Shown here: positions 23,525-32,420 of the stretch, one piece after another
Layout of the letters: each line of letters opens with the position of its first letter
Position numbering within the stretch: position 1 is the stretch's first letter
Source: Peptococcaceae bacterium
Lineage (GTDB): Bacteria; Bacillota; Desulfitobacteriia; Desulfitobacteriales; Syntrophobotulaceae
Reading direction: 5' to 3'
Length of the DNA: 36,303 bases
Assembly (NCBI GenBank): GCA_009778595.1
Contig: WRJI01000016.1
Coordinates: forward strand, 1-36,303
Notes under the pieces: generated by a model
The model's database searches: none
What the model was told of the DNA's origin: nothing
What the model saw: only the letters and a program-made list of their open reading frames with translations
Translations under genes and position numbers: made by a program

Positions 23525-25837
23525 TTACCGCTGCGGATTCACTTCCACACTGACATCCACGCCGTTCGCCGCGGCCCCCACCCTGTAGAACCTCTCCAAT
23601 CCCCCATGAACCACCTGACGCATCAGAGAAAGTTCCTTCCCCTTCACAAGAATCTGCCAACGATAACGATTACGTAATTTGCTGATAAAAGCCGGGGCCG
23701 GCCCAAGAATCTGGGCCGGAGTTTTTTGTGTCGCCAAATGTCTCCAATCCTCCGGCCGCAACCCGGCGTCTAACTCCCCCCGTAGCTCCCGGGCAGCCCG
23801 AATCACTTGCTCCTCACTCTCATGGATAACGATCAGCCTGATAAAATGCGCGAAAGGCGGATACCCGGCCTCATGCCGAAAAGCTACTTCATCGCGAAAA
23901 AACCGTCGGTAATTATGATCCGCCACATGCAACAACACCGAATCCTTCGGCATATACGTCTGCAAAACCACCTCACCCGGTCGGTCATGGCGCCCCGCCC
24001 GCCCCGCCACCTGGGTCAACAGCTGAAACGCCCGCTCCCGCGCACGAAAATCAGGCATATTCAACAGAGGATCCGCCAGCACAACCCCCACCAACGTCAC
24101 CCCCGGAAAATCAAGCCCCTTCGCCAACATCTGGGTCCCCACCAGAATATCAGCCTGCCGCTGCCGAAACAACTCCACAATCCGTGCGCTCTCACCCTGA
24201 CGTTGGACCGCATCGGTATCCAGCCGCAACACCCGCGCTGCCGGAAAACATACCGCGATCTCCTCCTCTAACCGCTGGGTACCCTGACCAAAAAACCTCA
24301 AATAAATGCTGCCACATTCCGGACACCTGTGATCAACCGCTCCACGATGATCGCAATAATGGCACAACAGGATCTGCTTATGGCTATGATAAGTCATCGC
24401 CACATCACAATGAGGACATTTTGCGACATATCCACACTCCCGACAGAACACATAAGTCGCGTAACCCCGACGATTCAGAAACAGAATACTCTGCTCCCCC
24501 CGCCCCAACCGCGCCTCAATCTTTTTAATCAACAGTTTGGAAAAAATACTCTTATTCCCCCGGGCCAACTCCTGTGCCATATCAACGACCTCAACCTGAG
24601 GCAACGGCTGCCTGCTAAACCGATGTGTCAACTCTGCCAACACAGTTTTCCCGGCTTGAGCCGCCGCGTAACTCTCCAGCGACGGCGTGGCGCTCCCCAA
24701 CACAAGCACCCCTTTGTTATAGCGCACCCGTCGCCGCGCCACATCCCGGGCGTTATACTTAGGATTCTCATCCTGCTGATAAGCGCCGTCATGCTCCTCA
24801 TCCACAATCACAATTCCCAACGCCGGCAACGGGGCAAAAATCGCCGACCGCGCCCCAATGACAACCTTAACCCTCCCTGACAAAATATCGATCCATATCT
24901 TCTGTTTCTCCTGAGGAGACAACTTCGAATGCACAATCGCAACCCGCTCACCATAATCAGCCACAAAATACCCCGCCACCTGAGACGTTAACGAAATCTC
25001 CGGGACTAGAATAACCGCGTCCCGCCCTCGTGCCACAATCTCCGCCACAAGAGCGCGATAAACCAACGTCTTACCGCTGCCCGTGACCCCATGCAACAAA
25101 ACAGTCTCCCCTTCCCCATGATCAAGGGCACGCAGAACCCCCTGCACCACTTCTTTTTGAGAAGGTGATAACCGAACTCTGCTTACAGATGACTCGCCGT
25201 CAACACCGGCTTCACCACACGATTCCGTCTTATTATTATCCGTTCCGGCCACACGAATTTCCCAACGCAAGACCCCTGCCCCCGCCAAACGCTCCGTCAA
25301 CAGGCGGGCATCCTCCGAAACCCCATTCTCCCTCAAACGCCCACAGAAAACATCGAGAGGCACCCCCCCTCGCCGCGCCCGCAACAAAATTTTCATCGCC
25401 AAGAACCCATCCGGATCAGACACACGCCATTCCGCCAAATCCGCCAACCCAACCACCGGAATTGCCCATTTCTCAATCTTGTGCCGCCAAAAAGGCCAAA
25501 CAGCGTGTAGACTTTGGGCGATCGGACACATAACCGATTCAGACATCCAGAGGGCCAGCTCTAAAAGCTCTGAAGGCAAGACATTATCCCTCTCCATGAT
25601 TTTTAGAATCGGTCTCATTTCCATACCGCTAACCTCATCCGGCAAAACAGCTGAAACATACGCGACCATACCACGAACCTGACGGTTCTGCAAAGGAACC
25701 AATACCGTCATTCCCGCCGTCACCGCCAACTCCGGCGGCACAGAATATGTATAAACCCGGTCAAAACGCCGATTGGCCAAATCGAGCAAAACATGAGCAT
25801 AACTACCGTCCTCTTTTCTCACGCTGTTATCCATCAT
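23525..25837 (-). CDS. priA: Primosomal protein N' (replication restart helicase PriA)
   Basis: PriA recognises abandoned forks and reloads the replisome. The 770-residue protein has the N-terminal DNA-binding domain (HVLLDLANRRFDRVYTYSVP) and helicase motif I GVTGSGKT (near residue 252). The DEEH box lies in VDEEHDGAYQQDE, followed by LGSATPSLES. A zinc module at about 465-512 has four Cys pairs (CREC, CPHC, CHYC, CPEC), and motifs V-VI include GTQMLAKGLDFPGV and QVAGRAGR. The C-terminal domain is complete. A run of eight G precedes the ATG. It begins 47 bp after the methyltransferase stop and may be the last gene of the pur transcript. Confidence 0.97.
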   Translation of the reverse strand: MMDNSVRKEDGSYAHVLLDLANRRFDRVYTYSVPPELAVTAGMTVLVPLQNRQVRGMVAYVSAVLPDEVSGMEMRPILKIMERDNVLPSELLELALWMSESVMCPIAQSLHAVWPFWRHKIEKWAIPVVGLADLAEWRVSDPDGFLAMKILLRARRGGVPLDVFCGRLRENGVSEDARLLTERLAGAGVLRWEIRVAGTDNNKTESCGEAGVDGESSVSRVRLSPSQKEVVQGVLRALDHGEGETVLLHGVTGSGKTLVYRALVAEIVARGRDAVILVPEISLTSQVAGYFVADYGERVAIVHSKLSPQEKQKIWIDILSGRVKVVIGARSAIFAPLPALGIVIVDEEHDGAYQQDENPKYNARDVARRRVRYNKGVLVLGSATPSLESYAAAQAGKTVLAELTHRFSRQPLPQVEVVDMAQELARGNKSIFSKLLIKKIEARLGRGEQSILFLNRRGYATYVFCRECGYVAKCPHCDVAMTYHSHKQILLCHYCDHRGAVDHRCPECGSIYLRFFGQGTQRLEEEIAVCFPAARVLRLDTDAVQRQGESARIVELFRQRQADILVGTQMLAKGLDFPGVTLVGVVLADPLLNMPDFRARERAFQLLTQVAGRAGRHDRPGEVVLQTYMPKDSVLLHVADHNYRRFFRDEVAFRHEAGYPPFAHFIRLIVIHESEEQVIRAARELRGELDAGLRPEDWRHLATQKTPAQILGPAPAFISKLRNRYRWQILVKGKELSLMRQVVHGGLERFYRVGAAANGVDVSVEVNPQR

Positions 25838-25884
25838 TAATCCCCCCCCAATAATCCGGTTCGACGAAATTCGAAATCATCAGC

Positions 25885-28071
25885 CTATATTCCATCTACA
25901 CAAGCAAAAACCCTTTCCTGTTCGCGGACACTCAGGCCAAACCCCCTCATCACTTCGTATTCAAGTTCGGCAGTCAGAGCCTTCCTTTTCGTCAAGGACA
26001 ACTCCGTCGCCCCAAGTTCCTCCGCCAGCTCCGCCAACACATTCAATAAATAGGACGGCCAGCACGGCAACGGTAGCCGTTCCAAATGTGCCCGCAGAAC
26101 CTTAACAGCATGAAATCGATGAAAAAAGAAAAAAGCATAAAGTTTCGTATTCCAAAGAGCCTCAACAGCCCGCACAGGAAATCCCTCCAGATTCACAATC
26201 ACACTGTTGGCGCTATTCAAAGTCAGCCGTCCCACAGCATCATAAGCCACCACCGGCCTGGTACCGATAAAACGATAAACCAACTTGGGCGAGCGATACA
26301 ACGCCACCGGCGCCACCTGCTGGAGACAGTCCGGCCGGAAAACCAAGAACCGACTTGGCTCACGCAGAACAAACGCGCCCACATCACCGCCGCAAAGAAT
26401 CCCTTCACCATCATCCCCTTTGGCGTCCCTGAGGAACCGCCCATTATCACCCGTGACAACACCCAGAGCCCACTGAGCGTGACCGGCCAAAGTCCGAAAA
26501 GACCCCTGCTCCATCTTGTCCAAAATCAGCCCATCCTCCGCCGAGGTCCACACGTCATAAATAGCTCCCTCATTTCGGGAAAACCTCCCGGCCATTGACG
26601 CCAACCCCTTCTCTCTATTCGTACGCCCCTTCTCGACATCAAGTCTAACCGCCTTGGAAGATACTTTATGAAAAATATTGCCAAGACACTCGATATTCTT
26701 CAACATGCAATTCTCCAAAAGAAACCGTCGAATCTCTTCATGACGCTTAACCATGAGAAACGCTTCCGGCAACAGATAAGACAGGCTTCCTCCCGGCCGC
26801 AGGCACGCCAACCCCAAAACCAGAAACAACGCAAAACTCTCTTTCTGACTTTGGAGCTTCGATACATCACTGAATCCTACATCGATTGAACCCGGAAAAT
26901 CACACATCGAACCACGAATAACCGCCCCCCACGGCGGATTTGTCGCCACAACGTCAAACCGTCCAACCATTCCGCGCAAAGGCGTCTCCCACCCCTCACC
27001 ACGTAAGCTATCCCCACAAAAAATCCTTGGTTGAAAAGGCCGCCGATAAAAAAGCAACAGATTAATCCGCGTCAGCAACACCGCCACCGGATCAATATCC
27101 ATACCCCAAAGCTCCTCAGGGTTCGCCCCTCGCGCCGCAAATGCCAACAGAAACTTCCCCGTCCCACAGCAAGGATCAAAAACAAATCGCCCCTCCCTCC
27201 AATGATCCGCCGCGATGGCCTCAACCACAGGCTGAGGCGTGAAATAGGCCCCCTGACGAACCTTCACATTCTCCCGCGTTAAGATCTGATAAACCACCCC
27301 AAGAATATCCGGGATCTGTGGCAAATTCCAACCCAGAAGCGCCTGCCACACCGAATCCTCCATATTCCAACCAGCTCTCTCCGTCAGAGCCCCCTCCCTT
27401 GGAGCCCTCTCCCTTGGAGCCCTCTCCCTCGGAGCCCCCTCCCTCGGAGCCCTCTCCCTTGGAACCCCCTCCCTTGGAGCCCCCTCCGTCGGAACCCCCT
27501 CCAACCAAGACCCTGAACCCAGACATGTACGCAACGCCATCAACTCCAGGTCGAGAACCTCCCCGAATTCACAGGATCGCAATTCCTCCTGTACCCGTTC
27601 CCTATCCCCAACCTGTTCCCGTTCCCTATCCCCAACCTGTACCTGTTCCCTATCCCCAACCTGTACCTGTTCCCTATCCCCAACCTGTACCTGCTCACCT
27701 TGACCCTCAGACTTCCTCACCACATTCAGCACAAGCGCGAACAGAGCCGCTGCCCGAGGCAAACAACGACTCCCAACAAACTCAACCAGACTCATCAGAT
27801 TCTGTTGGGCTTCCTTATCATCAGTCGGCACGAAAGGAACAAAGAAATCCTCAGCAAATGACTTATTCGCCCGAGCCCGCAACTTGGCCACCGACCCGTC
27901 CGCCAGCCGGCTTTTCAACACCTCAACCGAACCCAGATCAATCTGTCGGGGCGCGTCAGACACCGTTTTAAGATACCCCTGCTTAACCCAATGGGTTACA
28001 CTCTCCGCTGCAACCCCCAAGATCTCCGCCGCTTCCTTTCGGCTGACCCTCCGTCTCGTCTCTTCGCCCAT
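25885..28071 (-). CDS. Orphan N6-adenine DNA methyltransferase with N-terminal helix-turn-helix
   Basis: This 728-residue protein opens with a helix-turn-helix (SRKEAAEILGVAAESVTHWV, like excisionase or MerR N-termini). A helical region interrupted by two repeat tracts follows (about residues 127-160 and 190-230). The methyltransferase core has VRQGAYFTP, FDPCCGTGKFL (motif I, SAM binding, near 298) and TNPPWG (motif IV, catalytic, near 377), the N6-adenine type. The C-terminal 250 residues resemble a TaqI/Eco57I-type target-recognition region. I see no nuclease motif and no restriction or specificity gene beside it, so it looks solitary. It starts immediately after the stop of the transporter gene (TGAATG). 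A regulatory or epigenetic role, as for CamA of Clostridioides difficile, is possible but unproven. Confidence 0.85.
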   Translation of the reverse strand: MGEETRRRVSRKEAAEILGVAAESVTHWVKQGYLKTVSDAPRQIDLGSVEVLKSRLADGSVAKLRARANKSFAEDFFVPFVPTDDKEAQQNLMSLVEFVGSRCLPRAAALFALVLNVVRKSEGQGEQVQVGDREQVQVGDREQVQVGDREREQVGDRERVQEELRSCEFGEVLDLELMALRTCLGSGSWLEGVPTEGAPREGVPRERAPREGAPRERAPRERAPREGALTERAGWNMEDSVWQALLGWNLPQIPDILGVVYQILTRENVKVRQGAYFTPQPVVEAIAADHWREGRFVFDPCCGTGKFLLAFAARGANPEELWGMDIDPVAVLLTRINLLLFYRRPFQPRIFCGDSLRGEGWETPLRGMVGRFDVVATNPPWGAVIRGSMCDFPGSIDVGFSDVSKLQSQKESFALFLVLGLACLRPGGSLSYLLPEAFLMVKRHEEIRRFLLENCMLKNIECLGNIFHKVSSKAVRLDVEKGRTNREKGLASMAGRFSRNEGAIYDVWTSAEDGLILDKMEQGSFRTLAGHAQWALGVVTGDNGRFLRDAKGDDGEGILCGGDVGAFVLREPSRFLVFRPDCLQQVAPVALYRSPKLVYRFIGTRPVVAYDAVGRLTLNSANSVIVNLEGFPVRAVEALWNTKLYAFFFFHRFHAVKVLRAHLERLPLPCWPSYLLNVLAELAEELGATELSLTKRKALTAELEYEVMRGFGLSVREQERVFACVDGI
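27384..27503. repeat. 15-bp tandem array in the methyltransferase gene
   Basis: About eight 15-bp units of the type CCCTCCCTTGGAGCC encode five-residue repeats alternating PREGA and PRERA (minus strand). Unit boundaries are approximate. The array is highly charged and likely disordered. Confidence 0.8.
27591..27686. repeat. 24-bp tandem array in the methyltransferase gene
   Basis: Four 24-bp units (27591, 27615, 27639 and 27663) are identical apart from one or two bases. Each encodes eight residues, REQVQVGD, on the minus strand. A degenerate fifth unit follows at 27687. Confidence 0.9.
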
Positions 28072-28713
28072 TCAATTCCTCGCCCAATGCACCATAATAT
28101 AAACCAACGGCGTCCCAATCACCGACCCAATCAGAACCTTCACCAAATAATGAACCAACATCATCTTTAATAAAGCACCGGTGGGCATAATACCGTAAAA
28201 AGCGATCATAATAAACAAACCTGTGTCACAAACCTGCCCAACAAGTATCGAGGCAATCACACGAACATAGAGACGATTGGTAGAAACCAGTCTCTTCATC
28301 CACGTCATCACATACGCATTCACAAACTCCCCCACCAGATAGCCAACAAAACTCGCAAACAGAATTCTTGGCACAGCCTGATAGATCATCGTATAACTGG
28401 CTTGATCCTTCCACACGGTCTGTTCAAAAGGCAAATAAATCGCCGCGTTCGTAAAAATCACCAGAACCAGATTGGCCACAAAACCCATCAAAATAACTTG
28501 ACGCGCCTTGCCAACCCCCCACACTTCCGTTAACACAGCGCCAACAATAAAGCAGAACGGATACAAAAACACCGCCGCAGGTAAAAGGACAAACCCAAAA
28601 ACAGCCAGCTTTCCGGCCATAAGATTCGAGGTTATCAGAATAACAACAAAAAGAACCGACAACCAAGCAAACTTGCTTGTTGAATCGATCCGAAACGAAG
28701 TGTCCTTACTCAT
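28072..28713 (-). CDS. yhhQ: Queuosine precursor transporter family protein (YhhQ/DUF165)
   Basis: YhhQ proteins import the 7-deazaguanine precursors preQ0/preQ1 for queuosine synthesis. The 213-residue protein has six predicted membrane helices and the family patterns VILITSNLMAGKLAVFG, FLYPFCFIVGAVLTEVWG, GYLVGEFVNAYVM and IGTPLVYI. I choose ATG 28713 with GAAAGGA eight bases upstream; it overlaps the purD stop by four bases (ATGA). The downstream methyltransferase starts directly at its stop codon. The position in a purine operon suggests a purine-like substrate, which fits a 7-deazaguanine but does not prove which one. Confidence 0.85.
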   Translation of the reverse strand: MSKDTSFRIDSTSKFAWLSVLFVVILITSNLMAGKLAVFGFVLLPAAVFLYPFCFIVGAVLTEVWGVGKARQVILMGFVANLVLVIFTNAAIYLPFEQTVWKDQASYTMIYQAVPRILFASFVGYLVGEFVNAYVMTWMKRLVSTNRLYVRVIASILVGQVCDTGLFIMIAFYGIMPTGALLKMMLVHYLVKVLIGSVIGTPLVYIMVHWARN

Positions 28714-30017
28714 ACACCGAGTCCTTTCGATCCGATATCGTTTCTGAAACAAGCTCCCGGAAAATCAATTCTCTCCACCAAAGCATACGCTTGTGCCCGT
28801 GCCTGAGCAAGATCCTCTCCCCTCGCCGTAACCCCAAGAACTCTGCCGCCGCCGGTATCAACACCGGTTCCATCACGCCGGCCAACCGTTGCCGCGTGAA
28901 AAATCGCCTCACCCCTATCCTCCCCGGAAACATCAGGAACACCAACAGGCACCCCTTTTGTTGAACTCTCAGGATACCCGGCCGAAGCCATCACCACACA
29001 AACAGCCGCTCCCGGAAACCAACTAAGCTCCACAGACTCAAAGGATCCGTTCATCCCGGCTTCCAAGATCGGCACAAGATCCGACTCTAACAACATCATC
29101 AACACTTGAGTCTCCGGGTCCCCAAAACGAACATTATACTCAAGAACTTTTGGCCCCTGCTCCGTCAGAATCAGTCCGACAAACAGCACCCCCATGAAAG
29201 GAACACCGTCCTCGTCCATCGCCCGCAAAGTCGGCTCAACCACAGACCCCATAATCTCTTCTTCCAAGTCCCTGTTCCAAAAAACCGGCGGTCCGTAAGC
29301 CCCCATACCGCCCGTATTTGGCCCCTCATCATTATCTAACAGTCTTTTATGATCCTGGGCCGCCATCAACGGCAAGGCCGTCTTCCCGTCACACAGACAG
29401 AAGAAGCTAACTTCCTGGCCCACCAGAAACTCTTCCACCACAACCCGTTTCCCTGCGGCGCCAAACCCGCCGCCCATAATACGTTCAACAGCCTCCACAG
29501 CCTCCTCGTCCGTTTTCGCCACAACAGCACCCTTACCCGCGGCCAGCCCGTCAGCCTTAACCACCACAGGAGCACCCTGTTCAGCCACATAAGCCAACGC
29601 GTCATCCCGCTCATCAAAAACCCGATAAGCCGCTGTAGGAATCCCGGCCCGCGCCATCAGCTCCTTCGCAAAAGCCTTGCTCCCCTCCAGCCGAGCCGCC
29701 ATCCTCCCGGGCCCGAAAATCCTCAATCCCCTCTCCAGAAAACAATCCACAATCCCACCACACAAAGGCCCCTCCGGACCGACAAAAGTCAAGTCGACAC
29801 CCTTCTCCAAAGCAAACTCAGCCAACCCGACGAAATCGTCAACGTCGATATCAACATTCCAAGCCGCCGTCCCGGCATTCCCCGGCGCCACGTACAAACG
29901 TTCGCAACGAGGGCTCCGGGCCAATTTCCAGGCCAAAGCATGTTCACGCCCGCCTGAACCAACAAGGAGAATCGTAACCTTATTCTGTGCCGGCGGTACC
30001 CCGGTATAATCACTCAA
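28710..30017 (-). CDS. purD: Phosphoribosylamine-glycine ligase (GAR synthetase)
   Basis: PurD joins glycine to phosphoribosylamine, the second step of de novo purine synthesis. The 435-residue ATP-grasp protein shows VGSGGREHALAWKL at the N-terminus, FVGPEGPL, VVKADGLAAGKGAVVA (ATP binding), GGMGAYGP and NVRFGDPETQ with metal ligands. The only sensible start is TTG 30017, which overlaps the purH stop by two bases and has AGGAGG about eleven bases upstream. About ten residues precede the conserved core. The end overlaps yhhQ by four bases. Confidence 0.96.
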   Translation of the reverse strand: MSDYTGVPPAQNKVTILLVGSGGREHALAWKLARSPRCERLYVAPGNAGTAAWNVDIDVDDFVGLAEFALEKGVDLTFVGPEGPLCGGIVDCFLERGLRIFGPGRMAARLEGSKAFAKELMARAGIPTAAYRVFDERDDALAYVAEQGAPVVVKADGLAAGKGAVVAKTDEEAVEAVERIMGGGFGAAGKRVVVEEFLVGQEVSFFCLCDGKTALPLMAAQDHKRLLDNDEGPNTGGMGAYGPPVFWNRDLEEEIMGSVVEPTLRAMDEDGVPFMGVLFVGLILTEQGPKVLEYNVRFGDPETQVLMMLLESDLVPILEAGMNGSFESVELSWFPGAAVCVVMASAGYPESSTKGVPVGVPDVSGEDRGEAIFHAATVGRRDGTGVDTGGGRVLGVTARGEDLAQARAQAYALVERIDFPGACFRNDIGSKGLGV

Positions 30018-31666
30018 TGTCTGAAATGCCTCCTATCCGTGAACACCATAATGAGACCCAACTTATCCGCCGCGTCAATCGCGTCGTCATCGCGAACCGA
30101 CCCGCCGGGCTGAACAATCGCCCGAACAGCGTGCTGCGCCGCCAACTCCACCGTATCGGCAAAAGGAAAATACGCGTCAGAAGCCAGATAAGCCCCTTTC
30201 GACCGCACCCCGGCCTGCTCCAGCGCGATCCTGGCTGAACCGACACGGTTCATCTGACCGGCGCCGACACCCAGAATCGCCCGGTTGATCGTCACAACAA
30301 TAGCATTAGACTTGACATGTTTACAAGCCATCCAAGCAAAAAACAACTCATCCAGATCCGCCTGTGTCGGTTGCAAAGCCGAAACAACCCGCCATCCGTC
30401 CATAGCCGACGACCCCAAATCTTCGTCCTGCAACAAAAATCCACCGCTTATTGACTTCAGCTTATAAGTCGGACCCGAAACAGGCACAACCGAGACAGAC
30501 GCCGTCCTGACTCCGTTCTCACCGGCAACCCGTGTCCCGCTTCCCGCCTCCCGGCCCATGGCGAACAAACGCAGGTTCTTCTTTTCCGACAACAACCCTA
30601 AAGCTTCCCCATCGAAATCCGGCGCAATAATCACTTCATAGAACCGTTCCCGGATTTTTTCCGCCGTGGCCCCATCAATGGGACGATTGAAAGCAATAAT
30701 CCCCCCATAGGCCGAAACCGGATCACAAGCCAAGGCCCGCTCATAAGTCTCAAAAACATAATCCCCCAGCGCCAGGCCGCAGGGATTGGTATGCTTGATG
30801 ATAGCACAGGCACACGCGTCAAACTCATTGACCAGAGCCCAAGCCGCGTCCATATCGACCCAGTTGTTGTAGGAAAGCTCTTTTCCTTGTAATTGTTTGC
30901 CCCACACCAGCGCCCCTTCAAGCGCCCTCTCCGCATAAACCGCAGCCTGCTGAATAGGATTCTCTCCATACCGCAGCATCTGAATCTTGTCAGCCACAAT
31001 CCGCAAAGTCGCGGGAAACCTGCTGTCATCAGTTTGCCCCCCGGCAACTCCGGCAACTCCGGCAACTCCGGCAGCCCCGGAACCCATACCGACATGGTCC
31101 CGGAAATACCCGGCCACCGCCGTATCATAAGCCGCCGTATGGGCAAACGCCCCCCAAGCCAGCTCCCGGCGCATATCGTCATCAACGTTGCCAAGCCGCA
31201 ACGCCGTCAACACACTGTCATACTTATCCGGAGACACCACCACAACAACCCGGTCATGGTTCTTGGCTGCCGCCCGGATCATCGCCGGACCGCCGATATC
31301 AATATTCTCAATCGCATCGGCCCAAGTCGCCCCGGGCTTCGTAATCGTCGCCGCAAAAGGATACAGATTCACACAAACAAGATCAATCAAATCAATACTA
31401 TTCTCTTGACACTGGCGCCGATGATCCTCCGTATCCATCGCCAAAATTCCGGCGTGAACCCGTGGATGCAGAGTCTTCACCCGGCCATCCAAGATCTCCG
31501 GAAATTCTGTCACGGCGCTTATGTAAAGAACATTAAGGCCGGACTCACTCAACACCCGAAACGTCCCCCCGGTGGACACCAGCTCGAAGCCAAGCTCAGC
31601 CAATCCCCGGGCAAACTCCACAAGACCCGTTTTATCAGAAACACTCAGAAGCGCCCTTCTGCTCAT
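30014..31666 (-). CDS. purH: Bifunctional AICAR transformylase / IMP cyclohydrolase
   Basis: PurH performs the last two steps to IMP. The N-terminal cyclohydrolase (MGS-like) domain shows LLSVSDKTGLVEFARGL, STGGTF, VKTLHPRVHAG and NLYPF. The C-terminal transformylase has LRYGENPIQQAA, QGKELSYNNW, IIKHTNPCG with the catalytic Lys-His, and KSNAIVV, ending with the region DAYFPFADTVE. The 550 residues include an expanded Gly-Ala-Val loop at about 197-208 between the domains. A GGGGA site lies upstream of the ATG. It lies 106 bp after purN; that gap holds an 18-bp repeat array. Confidence 0.97.
   Translation of the reverse strand: MSRRALLSVSDKTGLVEFARGLAELGFELVSTGGTFRVLSESGLNVLYISAVTEFPEILDGRVKTLHPRVHAGILAMDTEDHRRQCQENSIDLIDLVCVNLYPFAATITKPGATWADAIENIDIGGPAMIRAAAKNHDRVVVVVSPDKYDSVLTALRLGNVDDDMRRELAWGAFAHTAAYDTAVAGYFRDHVGMGSGAAGVAGVAGVAGGQTDDSRFPATLRIVADKIQMLRYGENPIQQAAVYAERALEGALVWGKQLQGKELSYNNWVDMDAAWALVNEFDACACAIIKHTNPCGLALGDYVFETYERALACDPVSAYGGIIAFNRPIDGATAEKIRERFYEVIIAPDFDGEALGLLSEKKNLRLFAMGREAGSGTRVAGENGVRTASVSVVPVSGPTYKLKSISGGFLLQDEDLGSSAMDGWRVVSALQPTQADLDELFFAWMACKHVKSNAIVVTINRAILGVGAGQMNRVGSARIALEQAGVRSKGAYLASDAYFPFADTVELAAQHAVRAIVQPGGSVRDDDAIDAADKLGLIMVFTDRRHFRH
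31041..31076. repeat. 9-bp tandem repeat in purH
   Basis: Three exact copies of CCGGCAACT plus a variant CCGGCAGCC encode the Ala-Gly-Val triplets in the interdomain loop of PurH. The array stays in frame whatever its copy number. Confidence 0.85.
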
Positions 31667-31708
31667 CCTTCATCCCCACTTTCATCTTCAGAGTATTTGT
31701 CATTGAAC

Positions 31709-31798
31709 TTTCCCGACTTTACCGTCTTTCCCGACTTTACCGTCTTTCACGCCTCTCCTGTCTTTCCCGCCTCTACCATCTTTCACGCCTTCCCGCCT
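31709..31798. repeat. 18-bp tandem array spanning the purN 3' end
   Basis: Five 18-bp units start at 31709, 31727, 31745, 31763 and 31781. The first two are identical (TTTCCCGACTTTACCGTC) and the others diverge by a few bases. The purN stop codon (31773-31775) lies inside the fourth unit, so the array covers the last codons of purN and most of the gap to purH. Confidence 0.85.
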
Positions 31799-32393
31799 TT
31801 GCCGACTGTGCCAACTGTCCGCAAACCCTCCGAACCGCTTCCGGATAGGCTTGATGCTCCACCGCCAAGATGCGCTGAGACAATCGTTCCTCATCATCCC
31901 CCGCCAGCACAGGCACCTCACGCTGCAGAATCACCGGTCCCGTATCCATCCCCTCATCCACAAAATGCACTGTACATCCGCTGACCTGAACCCCAGCCTC
32001 CAACGCTTGCCTCTGAGCATGCAACCCGGGAAACCGCGGCAACAGGGACGGATGGATATTCAGAATCGGCACCCCAACACCCTTAATGAAATCCCCGCTC
32101 AACAGACGCATATACCCTGCCAGGGCCAGAAGCTGCGTACCCGTCTCCTTCACCCAATCAAGAATCTGCCCCTCCCTCTCAACCTGATCATCACAGACAA
32201 AAACCCGTGTCGGAACCCCGCCCCGGCAAGCACGCTCCAAGGCCTCAGCCCCGGGTTGATCAGACCCCAAGCCAACGAACGCCACCGGCAACTCTCCCAG
32301 CTGCCAAGCATCCAGCAGGGCCTGAAAATTACTTCCACGTCCCGAAGCCAACACCAGCAACCGAATCGGCAACATCTCCTCCTCCGAGTACAC
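31773..32393 (-). CDS. purN: Phosphoribosylglycinamide formyltransferase
   Basis: PurN formylates GAR using 10-formyltetrahydrofolate. The 206-residue protein shows LVLASGRGSNFQALLDA, AGYMRLLSGDF, NIHPSLLPRFPGLHA (catalytic Asn and His), GCTVHFVDEGMDTGPVI (catalytic Asp) and the end HQAYPEAVRRV. I keep GTG 32393 because AGGAGGG lies seven bases upstream; the ATG six codons later has its purine run too close. The C-terminal SAKAGRRERW is encoded partly by the 18-bp array, so the true end of the ancestral gene may differ. Confidence 0.95.
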   Translation of the reverse strand: MYSEEEMLPIRLLVLASGRGSNFQALLDAWQLGELPVAFVGLGSDQPGAEALERACRGGVPTRVFVCDDQVEREGQILDWVKETGTQLLALAGYMRLLSGDFIKGVGVPILNIHPSLLPRFPGLHAQRQALEAGVQVSGCTVHFVDEGMDTGPVILQREVPVLAGDDEERLSQRILAVEHQAYPEAVRRVCGQLAQSAKAGRRERW

Positions 32394-32420
32394 GCCTGAT
32401 CCCTCCTCTCCATGAGCTCT

